Source of the DNA: a virus
Length of the DNA stretch: 33,733 nucleotides
IMG/VR virus record: IMGVR_UViG_3300028785_000029
Location: 1 to 33,733 of that record
Reading direction: 5' to 3' (one strand)
Under the pieces are notes generated by a model, which saw only the letters and a list, made by a program, of their open reading frames with translations, was not told where the DNA came from and did not search any database. Below, piece by piece: positions 16,366-26,974 of this stretch; position 1 is the first letter of the stretch, and each line of letters opens with the position of its first letter. Position numbers and translations under genes: made by a program.

Positions 16366-19300
16366 ATGGCGAACGTGTCGGATCTGCTCAGCTCTGCACT
16401 CGGGACGAATCCGTCCCCGGTGCCGGCTTTCTCAGGGTCCGCTCCTGCACCTGTCCCGACACCCGTTCCCACTCCTCTGGTGAAGCAGGCGGCTGTCGCT
16501 CAGGCTGCTCCTGAGAAGCAAGCCGAGGTTGCTGCGGCTTCTGACTCCAAGAAAGTCGATATGGGGGGTCTGCCGGATAAGCAGACGTTCCTGAATGCAG
16601 CGATTGCTCGCCGCACGGGATCGGGACTCAGTTCTGCGAACCCGGTCGAGAAGGATCTTGCGACCCTCGGACCCGACCAGATCATCCAGAAATATGGCCC
16701 TGAAGTCGGTCAGGGAATGCTCATTGGCTTGAACCAAGCAGGTGATGCTTACGATGGTCGAGCGACCAGCACTCCCGGTTCAATGCTCAAGGATGCTGCT
16801 CTCGGTCTCGGTCAGGGCGCTATCGCCATCGGTGGCTTGGCCACTGTGCCCCTTGCAGCAGCGGATCTCGGCTTCAATGCGGCTGGTGTGAACACTCACA
16901 TGGGCGTCTCCACCGCTCAGATGCTGAAGAATGCCAGCGATTATGTGGGTGGGTTCAAGTCGATCGGGCTTCAGAACCAGACGAGTGCGAATGAAGATCG
17001 CACAGCTCTCGATATGCGAGATAATGCTGCGGCTCAGGACACCCAGGACCAGGGTATCGCCCAGCAATACGTCGCTGACAAAGCCAATGGCGACAGTGAC
17101 TTCGTTGCAGGGGCGAAGATCCGGGCTCGAACCCTCGCTGGGATGGCTGAGAACTTCGGATCTGACGCCTACGATGCCGTGAAGAACACGGTCCAGAACC
17201 CTGCCCTCTTGGCGGACAACACCGCTCAGTTCGTTGGTTCGCTCATTGGGGCTGGCCCTACGGGCAAGACTTTCGGGGCTTTGAGCAAAGCAATCGTTCC
17301 CGAAGCGACTCGGCTCTCGATCGGTTCAGAGGCTGCGATTGCTCGTGAATTGGGTTTGCCTTCGGTTTCTCGAGCCGCTGACGCTATCGGCAAAGCTCTT
17401 CCCAACGAGATGCTCACCAGCATGGGCGCCGTGGAAGGCTCCAGCACCTATCAGAACACCTCGACCGACATCGCGAATACGGATCCCGCCGAGTTGGCGA
17501 AGACTTCGCCCATGTTCCGTGAGCTCGTTGCCGGTGGCATGAGTCCCGAAGATGCTCGCTACCAGGTGGCGAACAGGGCTGGTCTTCTTGCAGCGGCTGT
17601 GGCTGCCCCTCTTTCGATGGGTGTAGCCAAGGCCACCTCGATTGCTGACTTCGAGAAGCATCCTTTCTCGCTCAAGAGCTTTGCTCACGCTGGAGCCGAT
17701 CTCCTCAAAGAAACCGTGCATGAAGGTGGTCTCGGAGCGACGGACACGCTCTCGGAGAACATCGGCAAGCAACAGACAGCGAACCCCAACCAGGATCTCG
17801 GTGAGGGTGTTGCCCAGCAGACGGGTCTTGCGGCCTTGGGTGGCTTCGGTTCTGCGGCGATCACTCAGGCTCCTTCGCTCACTGGCACGCCTCTCAAGAT
17901 GGCCGGCAAAGCTGCCCTTTCCGGAGCTGGCACAGTAGGGAACGCTGCTCTTGGCCTCGTTGGTTCAGCGGCAGCGAAAGCTGCTGCGCCCGTCAAGGCT
18001 GCGACTGAGGCGGCTTCGCCTGTCTCGGATGCCCAAGTGGCTCACCAAGGGGCTGCCGTCCAAGCGACGATGAGCGATCCTATGGCAGCCGTGGCTTTGC
18101 ATGACGCAGTGCAGAAAAGCCCCGACTTCGCCCCTATTGCCGACAAGATCACCCAGTTGGGTCAGTTCGATCCCGAAGAGATCGCGAATTCGACCCTCCC
18201 TGAACCAGTGAAGAAGCAGCTGGCGGGTTCGGCCAATCGAGTCGACATGCTCCAGAAGCTTGCGAACATCGTCAACGACAAGGGTGTCACCACCCAAGAG
18301 GGGCTTTCGGCTGCTTCGTACCTCCATGATCAGATCGGGAAGTACCAAGCCCTCACCGAGAGCGATCCGGCAGGGTTCGAGGCTCTCCCGGATGACCACG
18401 TAGCGGGTCAGATCAACGAGCAATTCAATCAGCTGGCCGACAACATCCGGAGCAATCCGACTGTCTCCAAGGCGCTGACGCAAGTGTCTCAGCTCACCCA
18501 GGACCAAGTCGAGAAGCTCATCCAGCCGGTGACCCAAGAGAGCCTTCACACTCCTGAAGGCCAACAGAACATCGCCAATGCTGCGACGATCGCTTCTGAG
18601 GCCCCGGACAAGGGGAACCTTGAAGCGAACAAAGCGATCTTGGCGCATGTCGAGAACGGCGAAGTCAAACTGGAGCCGGATCAGCTCAAGGCTCTCCAGA
18701 GCTCTGTGGCGATCATGCAGGCTTCCCGAGAGGGAACTCTCGCCCAGCAGGCTGCCGGGCATGAGAGCCCCATGGGTTCCGTGACCCAAGACATTCTCAC
18801 CCGGTCTGGAGCCAAGGCAAACCAGGCTCGGTCTGCCACGTCTTATGCGCTGCGCATTTTCCAGTCGGTTCGATCGGGAGACATCGAGACTGCGAAGGCG
18901 CACCTCGCTGATTTCGGCGACTTCGTGCAGCACATGCAGAACAAAGCAGCGGCTTTGAACCAGCACTACGAGAACGGCGGCGGCGCCAAAGTCTCGAACC
19001 TCGCCATCAATCCGGAGTCTCGGGCCTGGTATCAGACCAAGGGCAACTTCGCCCAGAGCGTCAATCCCACCAATGCCAAGAGCGTCGAATACGCTCAACG
19101 GGTTTCGCTCGAAGCCAAGCAGGTTTCGGACATCTACAACGGTCTCTCGAAGGCTTTCCCCGAACTCGAAGGCGGCCAGAGCCAGAGCACCCCCTTGACC
19201 AAGAACCTTCAAGGGAAGGTCCAAGACGTGCTTGCTGAGCACAAAGCTGGCACCCGTGTTCAGCCTTCCCTGGTTCCAAACGCAGATCGTGCTCCCAAGC

Positions 19301-22300
19301 CCGTTCCGGCGATCACCAGGAACGAAAAGAGTGTGTCCAAAACCGAAGCGACACCGGTTTTGCTCCCCGAGCAAAACCAGGGAGCGGAGGAGGAGAAAAC
19401 CAAGCCCCAATCCGAAGCCGACGCGACACCCGCGAAGACTTCACAGACTGAGAAATCGACGGAGGCGCAGCCGGAGGAGCTTTCGAAGGATGTGAAGACA
19501 AGCGAGGGAGCGGAGGAAGCTCCTAAGACGATCCAGGAAGCCTACCCCAACTTGCACCAAGCAGGGGATGGGCCGGTCAAGAACTGGTTTGAGCACGCCT
19601 ATAAAGCCACCAAGGAGATCTCCAGCAGGATCTTCGGGGATCACTCGCCTGTCGAGACCGTCAAGAATGCTCTTCGATCCAATGACGCTCGTGTGGCGTT
19701 TGTGGGTGAGGACAAAATTCGGGGCACGCTCACCAAGCCCATGATCCGGACAGTCCAAGCCTATCTGGATTTTGCACCTCAGCTGATCGACACGCTGAAC
19801 GAGCGTTTCAACGCAAAGCTGGGCGAAAAGGGTCTCGCTGAGCGTCTGGTGAAGGGGGAACCCCTTAATCGCTGGACCGAGCTCAAGGCTTCGAACTTGG
19901 TCGAGCAGCAGGAAGATGGCTCATTCAAGTACAATCCGGCGATCGCCGGCCAGGCTGTCTTGGCAGGCCTCCAGTGGCTGCTGGTGTCGAACAATTATCG
20001 ATCCGACATGGATGCAGACCTGGTGAGTGCGCTCACTGGGATCCCCAGTGATCAGGCCGAGCGCCATGTAGGAATGCTCGATGTCGGGCTCTCGCCGGTG
20101 GAAGCCGTGCGTTCGCTCGCCAGCAAGATCGTAGATTTCTGGGGGGTCCAGAAAAACCCCAACGTCGACAAGGCCTACACTGACGGTATCGCTCAAGCGA
20201 TGGCAACTGAGGTGCTCAGGGCTCTCGAAGAGACTGTGATCGACAAGTCCCAGCCCAAGGGCGAGCAGGGGCTTCTTCAGCGGCTGCGTTTCGTGATCGA
20301 TGGGGATAGCGTCTCTCCCTTGGCCTATGGCGAAGAGACCAAGAAGCGCACTCTCCAGAGGCTCGTTTCGAACCTGGATCGAGGCAACGCCTCGAAAGAT
20401 ACCCAAGATCCGCTCTTTCAGAACCCGAATTTGATCGAACAGACTGTGCTCACCGAGCCCAAAGAGCGGGACTATTACGCCGACGACAAGATCCCGGTGG
20501 CAAAGACCCAGATGCGAAATCTTGTGGTGCCTCTGACAAGCACCCAGCGTTCCATGATCAAGGTCGCTCAGGGGGTCGAGCACTTCCTGAACATGGAACT
20601 GTTCCAGCTTTACAATGCGCTAGGGGAGAAGGGGCTTCTATCGCTCTTCGGGGCTGGCGACACTGATCGGCCTCTGAATACTCAGCACAAGCTCACTCTT
20701 GAGGGTCAGAACCAGACGATACGCTCGGCTTGGCGCACTCTTTCGGGACGTGTGGCTGACATGAACACGTTTGGTCAGGAGCTGGGGAAGATCCCCATGC
20801 GTTATGCCTTCAACGTGTCGAGTGTGGGACGTCTTCAGATGCTGGGGGCTGATAATCCCCAGGCTTCGAAGCTGGTCCGAGAGATCGTGCTTCCGACTTG
20901 GAGCACGCTCGATCTGACTGATCCCGACCAGGAGACGCTATTCAAGACCGCCATCGCCCAGGCTCTTGGGGTCAAGATCCACGCTAACAGCACGGAAACG
21001 AACCTCGCCAAGGTCGAAGCTCAACTGAACGGCGCATTTGCCGGTACGTTGCAGCTGCTTACTGAGCATCTCAACGATGAACGGCTCCCTGACGGCGCTA
21101 TAGAGCGCATCCAGAGCGAGTTCCAGGCTGCGGGGGAGGACCTTACCCCTAACGCTCTTCATGCTCTTCAGGAATGGGCTCGATCCCAGACTGTGGGCGA
21201 CAAGGGTCGCACTGCGTTTCGTACCGGGATTTATCTCGAGGCTGACGGAGTGACGAACGGGATCGTCAACGCTATCCATATGCTCACCACCACAGGTTTC
21301 ACGGGAGACCAGATCGGAAATCTGGCCAAAGGGGGAATGTTCTTCAACGGTCCCACCACGATGAACGAGCATCGGGCGGGGGACAGCGTAGATCTCTATT
21401 CGGTGGCTGCGAACAAGCTCCAGAGCAGTGCAAACTCGCTTTACAGGAATGCCCCTGAAGCCGTCAAAACTCAGGCCGATCACCTCTACAAGCTGATGAA
21501 CCTGCTCTTGCCGAAGGTCGACTTCGACCTTAGCACAGGCACGCTCTCTGTGGATCGTGGCGTCACCAAGAACCCGATGACGATCACCGTCTATGGGTCT
21601 GGAGCCAATGGCATCGCTGCAAAGATCACGGACATGCTCGCTGAACAGGTCTACGAGCGTCTCTCTCGTGTGGCTGGAGCGGACAAAGAAGTCTCTTTTG
21701 CTGAGGCAATGTTTGGAGACTCCACCGGTGAAGGCCATGATGACCGGCTCGATGCCTTTGACAAGGCCCTCAACGGAATTCTGACCACCAAAGTGGGAGG
21801 AGATCCTTCCGGAGGCAAAGCTCTCTCAGAGATCAACCCCGAGAAGTTCGTCTTTGACAAGAAGCAGATGGCTTCGATCCAAGAGCATGTGCTCAGTCTC
21901 TTCGTCGATCCGATGCGAGATGGGATCACCGAGACTCTAGGCCAGTCCTTCATGGACTCGACCAAGCTTGTGCAACGGTCCACGCAGGCTCAGTCGATCG
22001 TGCTTGAGCATCTGTTCACCCAGAAGGTGAAAGAGGCTGTCGCTCAGCGGGCTGAGAATGACCCGACCTGGCGTAAGGGAGACTTTCTGTCGGAGAATGC
22101 CCTCAAAGGCATTTTGCAAGACCTGCTCAAGACCATGCCCCTGATCGACACAGGAGAGCAGCGCTTCTTCCCGGTCAAGAACAACACGAGTGAGTTCGAC
22201 CAGATCCTCGCCAAGAGCCTTGATGGCAAGCTGGGCACTCCGGCTGAAGTGAATGGCCCTTCGGACTCGGGAGTGAAGGGCGGAGCCATGCTTAATATCG

Positions 22301-25300
22301 GCATGGGTGACGGAGCCATGATCCAGCACATGCTGAACAATGGCGCTCGTGGTCTCCCTGTGTTCGACGGCTTCAATTTCGCTCTCGATCATGTCCTCGA
22401 AGGGAGCCAGAAAGCGAACGAGGCTGCTTCTGAGTCCTGGAAGGGGAACCCTCTCCGGGCTGTGCTGGAGAGCTTCGAGCCCTTCTTGAAGTCGATCAGT
22501 TCAGAGATGCTCGACAAAAACGAAAAGATGAAAGACGCCCTCATCAAAGCGCTCTTTCCCCAGGCCGAGCGCAAAAATGCGACTTCCACTGGTGTGATCG
22601 CTATTCTGGAGGGTTTCCGAGATGAACTCTCGGATGGCGCCAACGTCGTGGACGCCCGACACCAGGTGCTCGGCGAGCACCAGTTCTACGTTGACCAGAT
22701 GGCCGGGGCTCAGAGTCCCTACCTGAACAAGGGTATTCCCCTTTCTGGTTCGCCTGAAGAGATCGCCAGCAAACTCAACAATCGGCTGGCTGAAGTCCTC
22801 AAAGCCAAAAGCGATAAACCGGCCCTCGTGGTAATGACGCCGACCGATCTTGACTTGGGCATTGCCCAGTCGGAGCTGTCCGCGGATCAACAGGACGTCT
22901 GGCAGCATATCAAGGCTGCTGGGGGACTGGATGGTTATCGGATTTTGTCTGGCACTCGCGCCCAGATCGACGAATATCGAGCCAACAATAACCTGCCGGC
23001 CATTGAACAGACTTCTCTCAAGTCTGCCAAGGGCTTGATCGATCCAGGCAGCAAGATGATCTACCTCGTCGGATCGAGCGCTGAGACGATGCTGCATGAG
23101 GCTGTCCACGCTGCTACTTTCAATACGATCCTGACCCACTACGAAGGGGGCGATCTAGGGAAACGAGCCAGTGAGATCACTGGTTCTGTGAACCGGCTCG
23201 AAGCCCTCATGAGGCAGTTTCTGAGCCCGGAATTCTCAGAAATTGGCGTAAAAGCTGGAGATAGTTTCTTCAACGCTTCGAAGGCTGTCCGAGACGCTCT
23301 GGCCCAGAAGACTCCTCTGGGGAAAGCCACGGCCCTGAATGAGTTCATGGCGTGGACGCTGGCCAACAAAGAACTCACGGGAGCCCTCAAAAACACCCAA
23401 GCCACCGGCTTGGCCAAGATCGCTTCGGACGTCTGGCAGGCGATCAAGACCCTCGTGTTCGGCAAGAACCAGGCTCTCCATGTCGGGGACGATATGTTCT
23501 CGAATCTGCTCTTCAATTCGGCTGTGGTCATGCAGGCTCAGCCCACGATCGCCGACCTCAATAGGTCTGTGACGCTCTTCCAGAACCCGTCTTACGGCAC
23601 GGACGATCGCCTTAGTGCGCTCAATGTGCAATTCGACAAGATCTTCGGCCGCTTCATGAATGTGAGCGACCCGGTGCAGGCCACGAACCGATCGATTGCC
23701 GTCCAGCAAGCGTCGGTCTCGTCGTTCAAACTGGCGAATCTCGCAGAACTGAGCGGCTTCAACGGGATGTCGCTTCAGGCTCACAAAGCGTTCCATGCGA
23801 TTGTGCAGGCGCTCTCCCTGGAGATGAGCCTCTCGCCCACTTCGATGGCTATCGCTGAGGGGCTCTTCCGGCACGCCATGAAGCAGCTCACCCCCGATAT
23901 GCTCATCGACCAAAGCGATCCCGACAGGGTTCGGGCCGAGAGCATGGCCAACTCGAAGTTCAATTTCCTGCTGGGCAATCTGGGCACCGAAACTGATAAA
24001 TCGGGACGCTCTTCGCTGTTGCCCGTCTTCATGGCTCTGGCCACGGTCGATGACGACTTCAGGGATGCTCTGAGCTTTCTAGATCTGCCTAAGTCCGAAA
24101 AGAGCCATGAGAAAGGCTCTCTCTCTGAGCGTTTCGAGGCTCGCCTTTCGAACCTGGCCCAGCAGGGCCTGGACTCGCTCTCGGATCGCATGGGCGGAGT
24201 GGGCAACTCCAAGAACGTCCAGCAAGCGATCGACGCTCTCACCCAGCATGTAGCGAGGGAGGCGTCAGACACTGCGTCTTTGATGAGTCAAATCAATCAG
24301 ATCGCTTCTGCCCCGAACAAGGGGATCAACATCTTGAACGACGGGGTTGTGAACCTCCTCGACAGGGCGAGCGATGTGCTCCTCCAGGGCGCTGACAAAG
24401 TCAAAGCGAGCACGAGCAATTCGCTCGTCCAAAAGGGCGCCGAGGCTGTGAAGCTCTTTGCCAATATGGCGACAGCCGAGAAAGCCCGAGGGCTCCAGGA
24501 ATGGGCCAGCGGAATCAATAACAATGTCAAGGGCTGGAAGCCCCTGACAGAAGCTGTGGGCGAAATCATTGGCCGTTCGGCGAGCAATGCCAGCGTCTAC
24601 GACATGATCAAGACTGTCCGGGCGATCATCCAAAATGCTCGCCAGCAGTTCGTGGATCACGTCCCGCAGATGTTCGAGAAGCAGTTTACCCAGAGGATGA
24701 CCAAAACCGAGTGGAGCGCCCTGCATATGGGCGTCGCCAAGACGGATCTCTCGGCCCTGACGGAAGCGCATTCGCACGAAGACGTGCTCAAAATGCTGAG
24801 CAATCCCAAGGCTCGAAGTTCTGTGATCCAGGGTCTGGAGACCCAGCTCGAAAAGGAAGATCCCCGCTACTGGGCGCTCGTCAAAGCCAAAGCCGAGCAG
24901 CTCGCCACCCACATGACGTCGGGGGCCATTGGCAGGAACCTCTTGCGCAATGCCGATGCGATTGCTCGTCTCCTGGGCGAGAACCACTCCATGAGCCGAC
25001 CTGCGCCCACGGAAGCCTATGTGAAAGCGCTCGACCAGCTGATCTCGCTCTATGCCCTGAACAAGCTCGCTCCCGAGACGCAGGCGCATCTCTCTTCCTT
25101 GGTTCAAAGCGAAGCCGAGGGCATGAAGTTCGTGCTTGCCTATGTGAACAACCTTCGTCTGGAGGAGAAAGCCAAGTCCCTGGGCATGGCCAAGTTCAAT
25201 AGTTACAAGGGCTTCGTGCCTATGAACCAGAAAGCCGGGATGAGCATTGTCGTCGCCAAAGACAGCGATTCGCCGGCTCTTCTCGCCAAGAGCATGATCC

Positions 25301-26970
25301 GGATTGCCGACTACAAAGGCTCGAAAGCCGAGGGGAACCACGAGAGCAAGGGCTACTACTACCAGCCGGCAGCAGGCCGGGCTGCGTTCACCCAGGGCAC
25401 GCTGCAATCCATTCACCACACGGCCGGAGGCGTGGATCTTCAGACCGGGCAAACCACAGGTGTGACGGCAGGGCTCATTACGAACCCGGTCACCGTCGAC
25501 AAGATTGCTCGGCAGCTTTCGAGGGAGGGTAAAGCCACTTCCGAGAACCTCGTGCCGTTGTACAACGACTCCGGGAAGGTGGTCGCCTTCGAGCGGAGCG
25601 TCGATCCCAGCCAGCTTGCGCGTCTCGGGCTAGATGACAACCTTGCCAGGATGGCGGGCGTCTGGCGGGGTCGCCAGGTCGAAGAAGCGGTGGCTCACAA
25701 GTTCAACACCGAGCTGATCGACAAGATGCACGAGATGTACAAGAGCGACATCCAGAAGAGCGCTGCGAACAAGTCGCAATATGTGAACCTGTTCGATCCG
25801 AAGTCCTACGACAACGATGCGCCTACGAGGCAGGCTGTCTCGCTCATGTCGCCGCAGACGAAGGCCTACATCAAGAGCGTTTTCGGCAACAAGTTCATGG
25901 TGCGCCGGGACATGATCAATGACTCGATCGGCTACCACAAGGCGAGCATTGGTGACGCTTGGACCGGGAATTCCCGATGGTCTCCCGAGACACTCGATGT
26001 TGTAAAGAACATCTCGATGGCGATCTGGGGCAACAAAGCCTACGCGAACCTCGTGAATTCCGAAGGTGTGTGGAAAGAAGCCGTCAAAGAGGTCAAGTCG
26101 ATCATTATGATCAAGAGCTTGCTCATGCCGGCAGTGAACCTTGCGGCTGATACTTTTCAGCTCATGGGTCGTGGAGTGCCACTGGCGACGATTGCCAAGA
26201 GCACTCCCCAGAAACTCTCCGAGATCAACGCCCATGTGAAGGGCAAGCTTCGCAAAATGGATGCCGAGGGTGAGCTCTTCGCTGCTCAGGGAGCCAAGAA
26301 CTACAACAAAGTCCAGAAGCTCAAGGCTGAGATCCAGTCGATCAACGACAGTGATCGTCGTCTGTCGATCTGGCCCCTCATCAAGGCTGGTGAGTTCGGA
26401 ATGGTCGCCGACGTAGGCAACTCAAGAGGTGACCTGGCCCTCACAGGAGGCAGGTTGCAGGAGTTCATGGAGGGTTTGACGAGCAAACTCCCCGAGGCAG
26501 TGCGAACTGCCGGCAACTATGCCCTCATCGGGGAAGACACGCCCCTTTATCAGGGCATCCAGAAGTCGATGGAGTACGGCGATTTCATCATGAAAGCGCT
26601 CTACTACGACCACTTGATGAAGAAGCCGGGCATGACGAGCCAGAAAGCGCTAGGCGAGGTCAGCGAAGAGTTCGTGAACTTCGATCGGTCTCAGGGACGT
26701 TTCCGCGGTTCTCTGGAAGAGCTGGGGCTTGCATGGTTCTACAACTATAAGCTGCGAAGCGCGAAGATCGCTCTGTCGGTGGTTCGGGATAATCCCGTCC
26801 ACACACTGCTGGGATCTCTTGGACCCTTCTCAAGCACCGTGGGCGTCGAGAACTTCCTCGGCGACAACGTGTTCGGCAAGGCGTTGGAGGGTAACCTCCT
26901 GCACTCGATCGGCCCAGGCATGATGCTCAGGGCTCCGATGATGCACCCTCTGGCTCAGCTGCTGCATTGA
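16366..26970 (+). CDS. Giant virion-encapsidated RNA polymerase (N4 gp50 type)
   Basis: This encodes 3,534 residues from ATG 16366. An upstream in-frame TTG (16312) is less likely, as the extra 18 residues overlap the leader. N4 vRNAP is about 3,500 residues. Single-subunit polymerase motifs are visible: SSVGR at 1485-1489 (T/DxxGR motif), EADGVTNG with catalytic Asp1627 (motif A), RGVTKNP...VYG with Arg1731, Lys1735 and Tyr1743 (motif B, with T7-like spacing), and VFDGF with Asp2001 (motif C). A charged low-complexity linker (about 975 to 1060) separates the N-terminal domain from the core. C-terminal to the core lies an HEAVH motif at 2244-2248. The polymerase is packed in the head, ejected with DNA and transcribes early genes. 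A terminator follows the stop. No strong ribosome-binding site is seen. Confidence 0.95.
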   Translation: MANVSDLLSSALGTNPSPVPAFSGSAPAPVPTPVPTPLVKQAAVAQAAPEKQAEVAAASDSKKVDMGGLPDKQTFLNAAIARRTGSGLSSANPVEKDLATLGPDQIIQKYGPEVGQGMLIGLNQAGDAYDGRATSTPGSMLKDAALGLGQGAIAIGGLATVPLAAADLGFNAAGVNTHMGVSTAQMLKNASDYVGGFKSIGLQNQTSANEDRTALDMRDNAAAQDTQDQGIAQQYVADKANGDSDFVAGAKIRARTLAGMAENFGSDAYDAVKNTVQNPALLADNTAQFVGSLIGAGPTGKTFGALSKAIVPEATRLSIGSEAAIARELGLPSVSRAADAIGKALPNEMLTSMGAVEGSSTYQNTSTDIANTDPAELAKTSPMFRELVAGGMSPEDARYQVANRAGLLAAAVAAPLSMGVAKATSIADFEKHPFSLKSFAHAGADLLKETVHEGGLGATDTLSENIGKQQTANPNQDLGEGVAQQTGLAALGGFGSAAITQAPSLTGTPLKMAGKAALSGAGTVGNAALGLVGSAAAKAAAPVKAATEAASPVSDAQVAHQGAAVQATMSDPMAAVALHDAVQKSPDFAPIADKITQLGQFDPEEIANSTLPEPVKKQLAGSANRVDMLQKLANIVNDKGVTTQEGLSAASYLHDQIGKYQALTESDPAGFEALPDDHVAGQINEQFNQLADNIRSNPTVSKALTQVSQLTQDQVEKLIQPVTQESLHTPEGQQNIANAATIASEAPDKGNLEANKAILAHVENGEVKLEPDQLKALQSSVAIMQASREGTLAQQAAGHESPMGSVTQDILTRSGAKANQARSATSYALRIFQSVRSGDIETAKAHLADFGDFVQHMQNKAAALNQHYENGGGAKVSNLAINPESRAWYQTKGNFAQSVNPTNAKSVEYAQRVSLEAKQVSDIYNGLSKAFPELEGGQSQSTPLTKNLQGKVQDVLAEHKAGTRVQPSLVPNADRAPKPVPAITRNEKSVSKTEATPVLLPEQNQGAEEEKTKPQSEADATPAKTSQTEKSTEAQPEELSKDVKTSEGAEEAPKTIQEAYPNLHQAGDGPVKNWFEHAYKATKEISSRIFGDHSPVETVKNALRSNDARVAFVGEDKIRGTLTKPMIRTVQAYLDFAPQLIDTLNERFNAKLGEKGLAERLVKGEPLNRWTELKASNLVEQQEDGSFKYNPAIAGQAVLAGLQWLLVSNNYRSDMDADLVSALTGIPSDQAERHVGMLDVGLSPVEAVRSLASKIVDFWGVQKNPNVDKAYTDGIAQAMATEVLRALEETVIDKSQPKGEQGLLQRLRFVIDGDSVSPLAYGEETKKRTLQRLVSNLDRGNASKDTQDPLFQNPNLIEQTVLTEPKERDYYADDKIPVAKTQMRNLVVPLTSTQRSMIKVAQGVEHFLNMELFQLYNALGEKGLLSLFGAGDTDRPLNTQHKLTLEGQNQTIRSAWRTLSGRVADMNTFGQELGKIPMRYAFNVSSVGRLQMLGADNPQASKLVREIVLPTWSTLDLTDPDQETLFKTAIAQALGVKIHANSTETNLAKVEAQLNGAFAGTLQLLTEHLNDERLPDGAIERIQSEFQAAGEDLTPNALHALQEWARSQTVGDKGRTAFRTGIYLEADGVTNGIVNAIHMLTTTGFTGDQIGNLAKGGMFFNGPTTMNEHRAGDSVDLYSVAANKLQSSANSLYRNAPEAVKTQADHLYKLMNLLLPKVDFDLSTGTLSVDRGVTKNPMTITVYGSGANGIAAKITDMLAEQVYERLSRVAGADKEVSFAEAMFGDSTGEGHDDRLDAFDKALNGILTTKVGGDPSGGKALSEINPEKFVFDKKQMASIQEHVLSLFVDPMRDGITETLGQSFMDSTKLVQRSTQAQSIVLEHLFTQKVKEAVAQRAENDPTWRKGDFLSENALKGILQDLLKTMPLIDTGEQRFFPVKNNTSEFDQILAKSLDGKLGTPAEVNGPSDSGVKGGAMLNIGMGDGAMIQHMLNNGARGLPVFDGFNFALDHVLEGSQKANEAASESWKGNPLRAVLESFEPFLKSISSEMLDKNEKMKDALIKALFPQAERKNATSTGVIAILEGFRDELSDGANVVDARHQVLGEHQFYVDQMAGAQSPYLNKGIPLSGSPEEIASKLNNRLAEVLKAKSDKPALVVMTPTDLDLGIAQSELSADQQDVWQHIKAAGGLDGYRILSGTRAQIDEYRANNNLPAIEQTSLKSAKGLIDPGSKMIYLVGSSAETMLHEAVHAATFNTILTHYEGGDLGKRASEITGSVNRLEALMRQFLSPEFSEIGVKAGDSFFNASKAVRDALAQKTPLGKATALNEFMAWTLANKELTGALKNTQATGLAKIASDVWQAIKTLVFGKNQALHVGDDMFSNLLFNSAVVMQAQPTIADLNRSVTLFQNPSYGTDDRLSALNVQFDKIFGRFMNVSDPVQATNRSIAVQQASVSSFKLANLAELSGFNGMSLQAHKAFHAIVQALSLEMSLSPTSMAIAEGLFRHAMKQLTPDMLIDQSDPDRVRAESMANSKFNFLLGNLGTETDKSGRSSLLPVFMALATVDDDFRDALSFLDLPKSEKSHEKGSLSERFEARLSNLAQQGLDSLSDRMGGVGNSKNVQQAIDALTQHVAREASDTASLMSQINQIASAPNKGINILNDGVVNLLDRASDVLLQGADKVKASTSNSLVQKGAEAVKLFANMATAEKARGLQEWASGINNNVKGWKPLTEAVGEIIGRSASNASVYDMIKTVRAIIQNARQQFVDHVPQMFEKQFTQRMTKTEWSALHMGVAKTDLSALTEAHSHEDVLKMLSNPKARSSVIQGLETQLEKEDPRYWALVKAKAEQLATHMTSGAIGRNLLRNADAIARLLGENHSMSRPAPTEAYVKALDQLISLYALNKLAPETQAHLSSLVQSEAEGMKFVLAYVNNLRLEEKAKSLGMAKFNSYKGFVPMNQKAGMSIVVAKDSDSPALLAKSMIRIADYKGSKAEGNHESKGYYYQPAAGRAAFTQGTLQSIHHTAGGVDLQTGQTTGVTAGLITNPVTVDKIARQLSREGKATSENLVPLYNDSGKVVAFERSVDPSQLARLGLDDNLARMAGVWRGRQVEEAVAHKFNTELIDKMHEMYKSDIQKSAANKSQYVNLFDPKSYDNDAPTRQAVSLMSPQTKAYIKSVFGNKFMVRRDMINDSIGYHKASIGDAWTGNSRWSPETLDVVKNISMAIWGNKAYANLVNSEGVWKEAVKEVKSIIMIKSLLMPAVNLAADTFQLMGRGVPLATIAKSTPQKLSEINAHVKGKLRKMDAEGELFAAQGAKNYNKVQKLKAEIQSINDSDRRLSIWPLIKAGEFGMVADVGNSRGDLALTGGRLQEFMEGLTSKLPEAVRTAGNYALIGEDTPLYQGIQKSMEYGDFIMKALYYDHLMKKPGMTSQKALGEVSEEFVNFDRSQGRFRGSLEELGLAWFYNYKLRSAKIALSVVRDNPVHTLLGSLGPFSSTVGVENFLGDNVFGKALEGNLLHSIGPGMMLRAPMMHPLAQLLH

Positions 26971-26974
26971 CGTG

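Noticed and set aside
17965-19410. Minus-strand frame of 481 residues within the virion polymerase gene
   Set aside because: It lies antisense to a region whose plus-strand frame is uninterrupted for over 10 kb; no domain is recognised.
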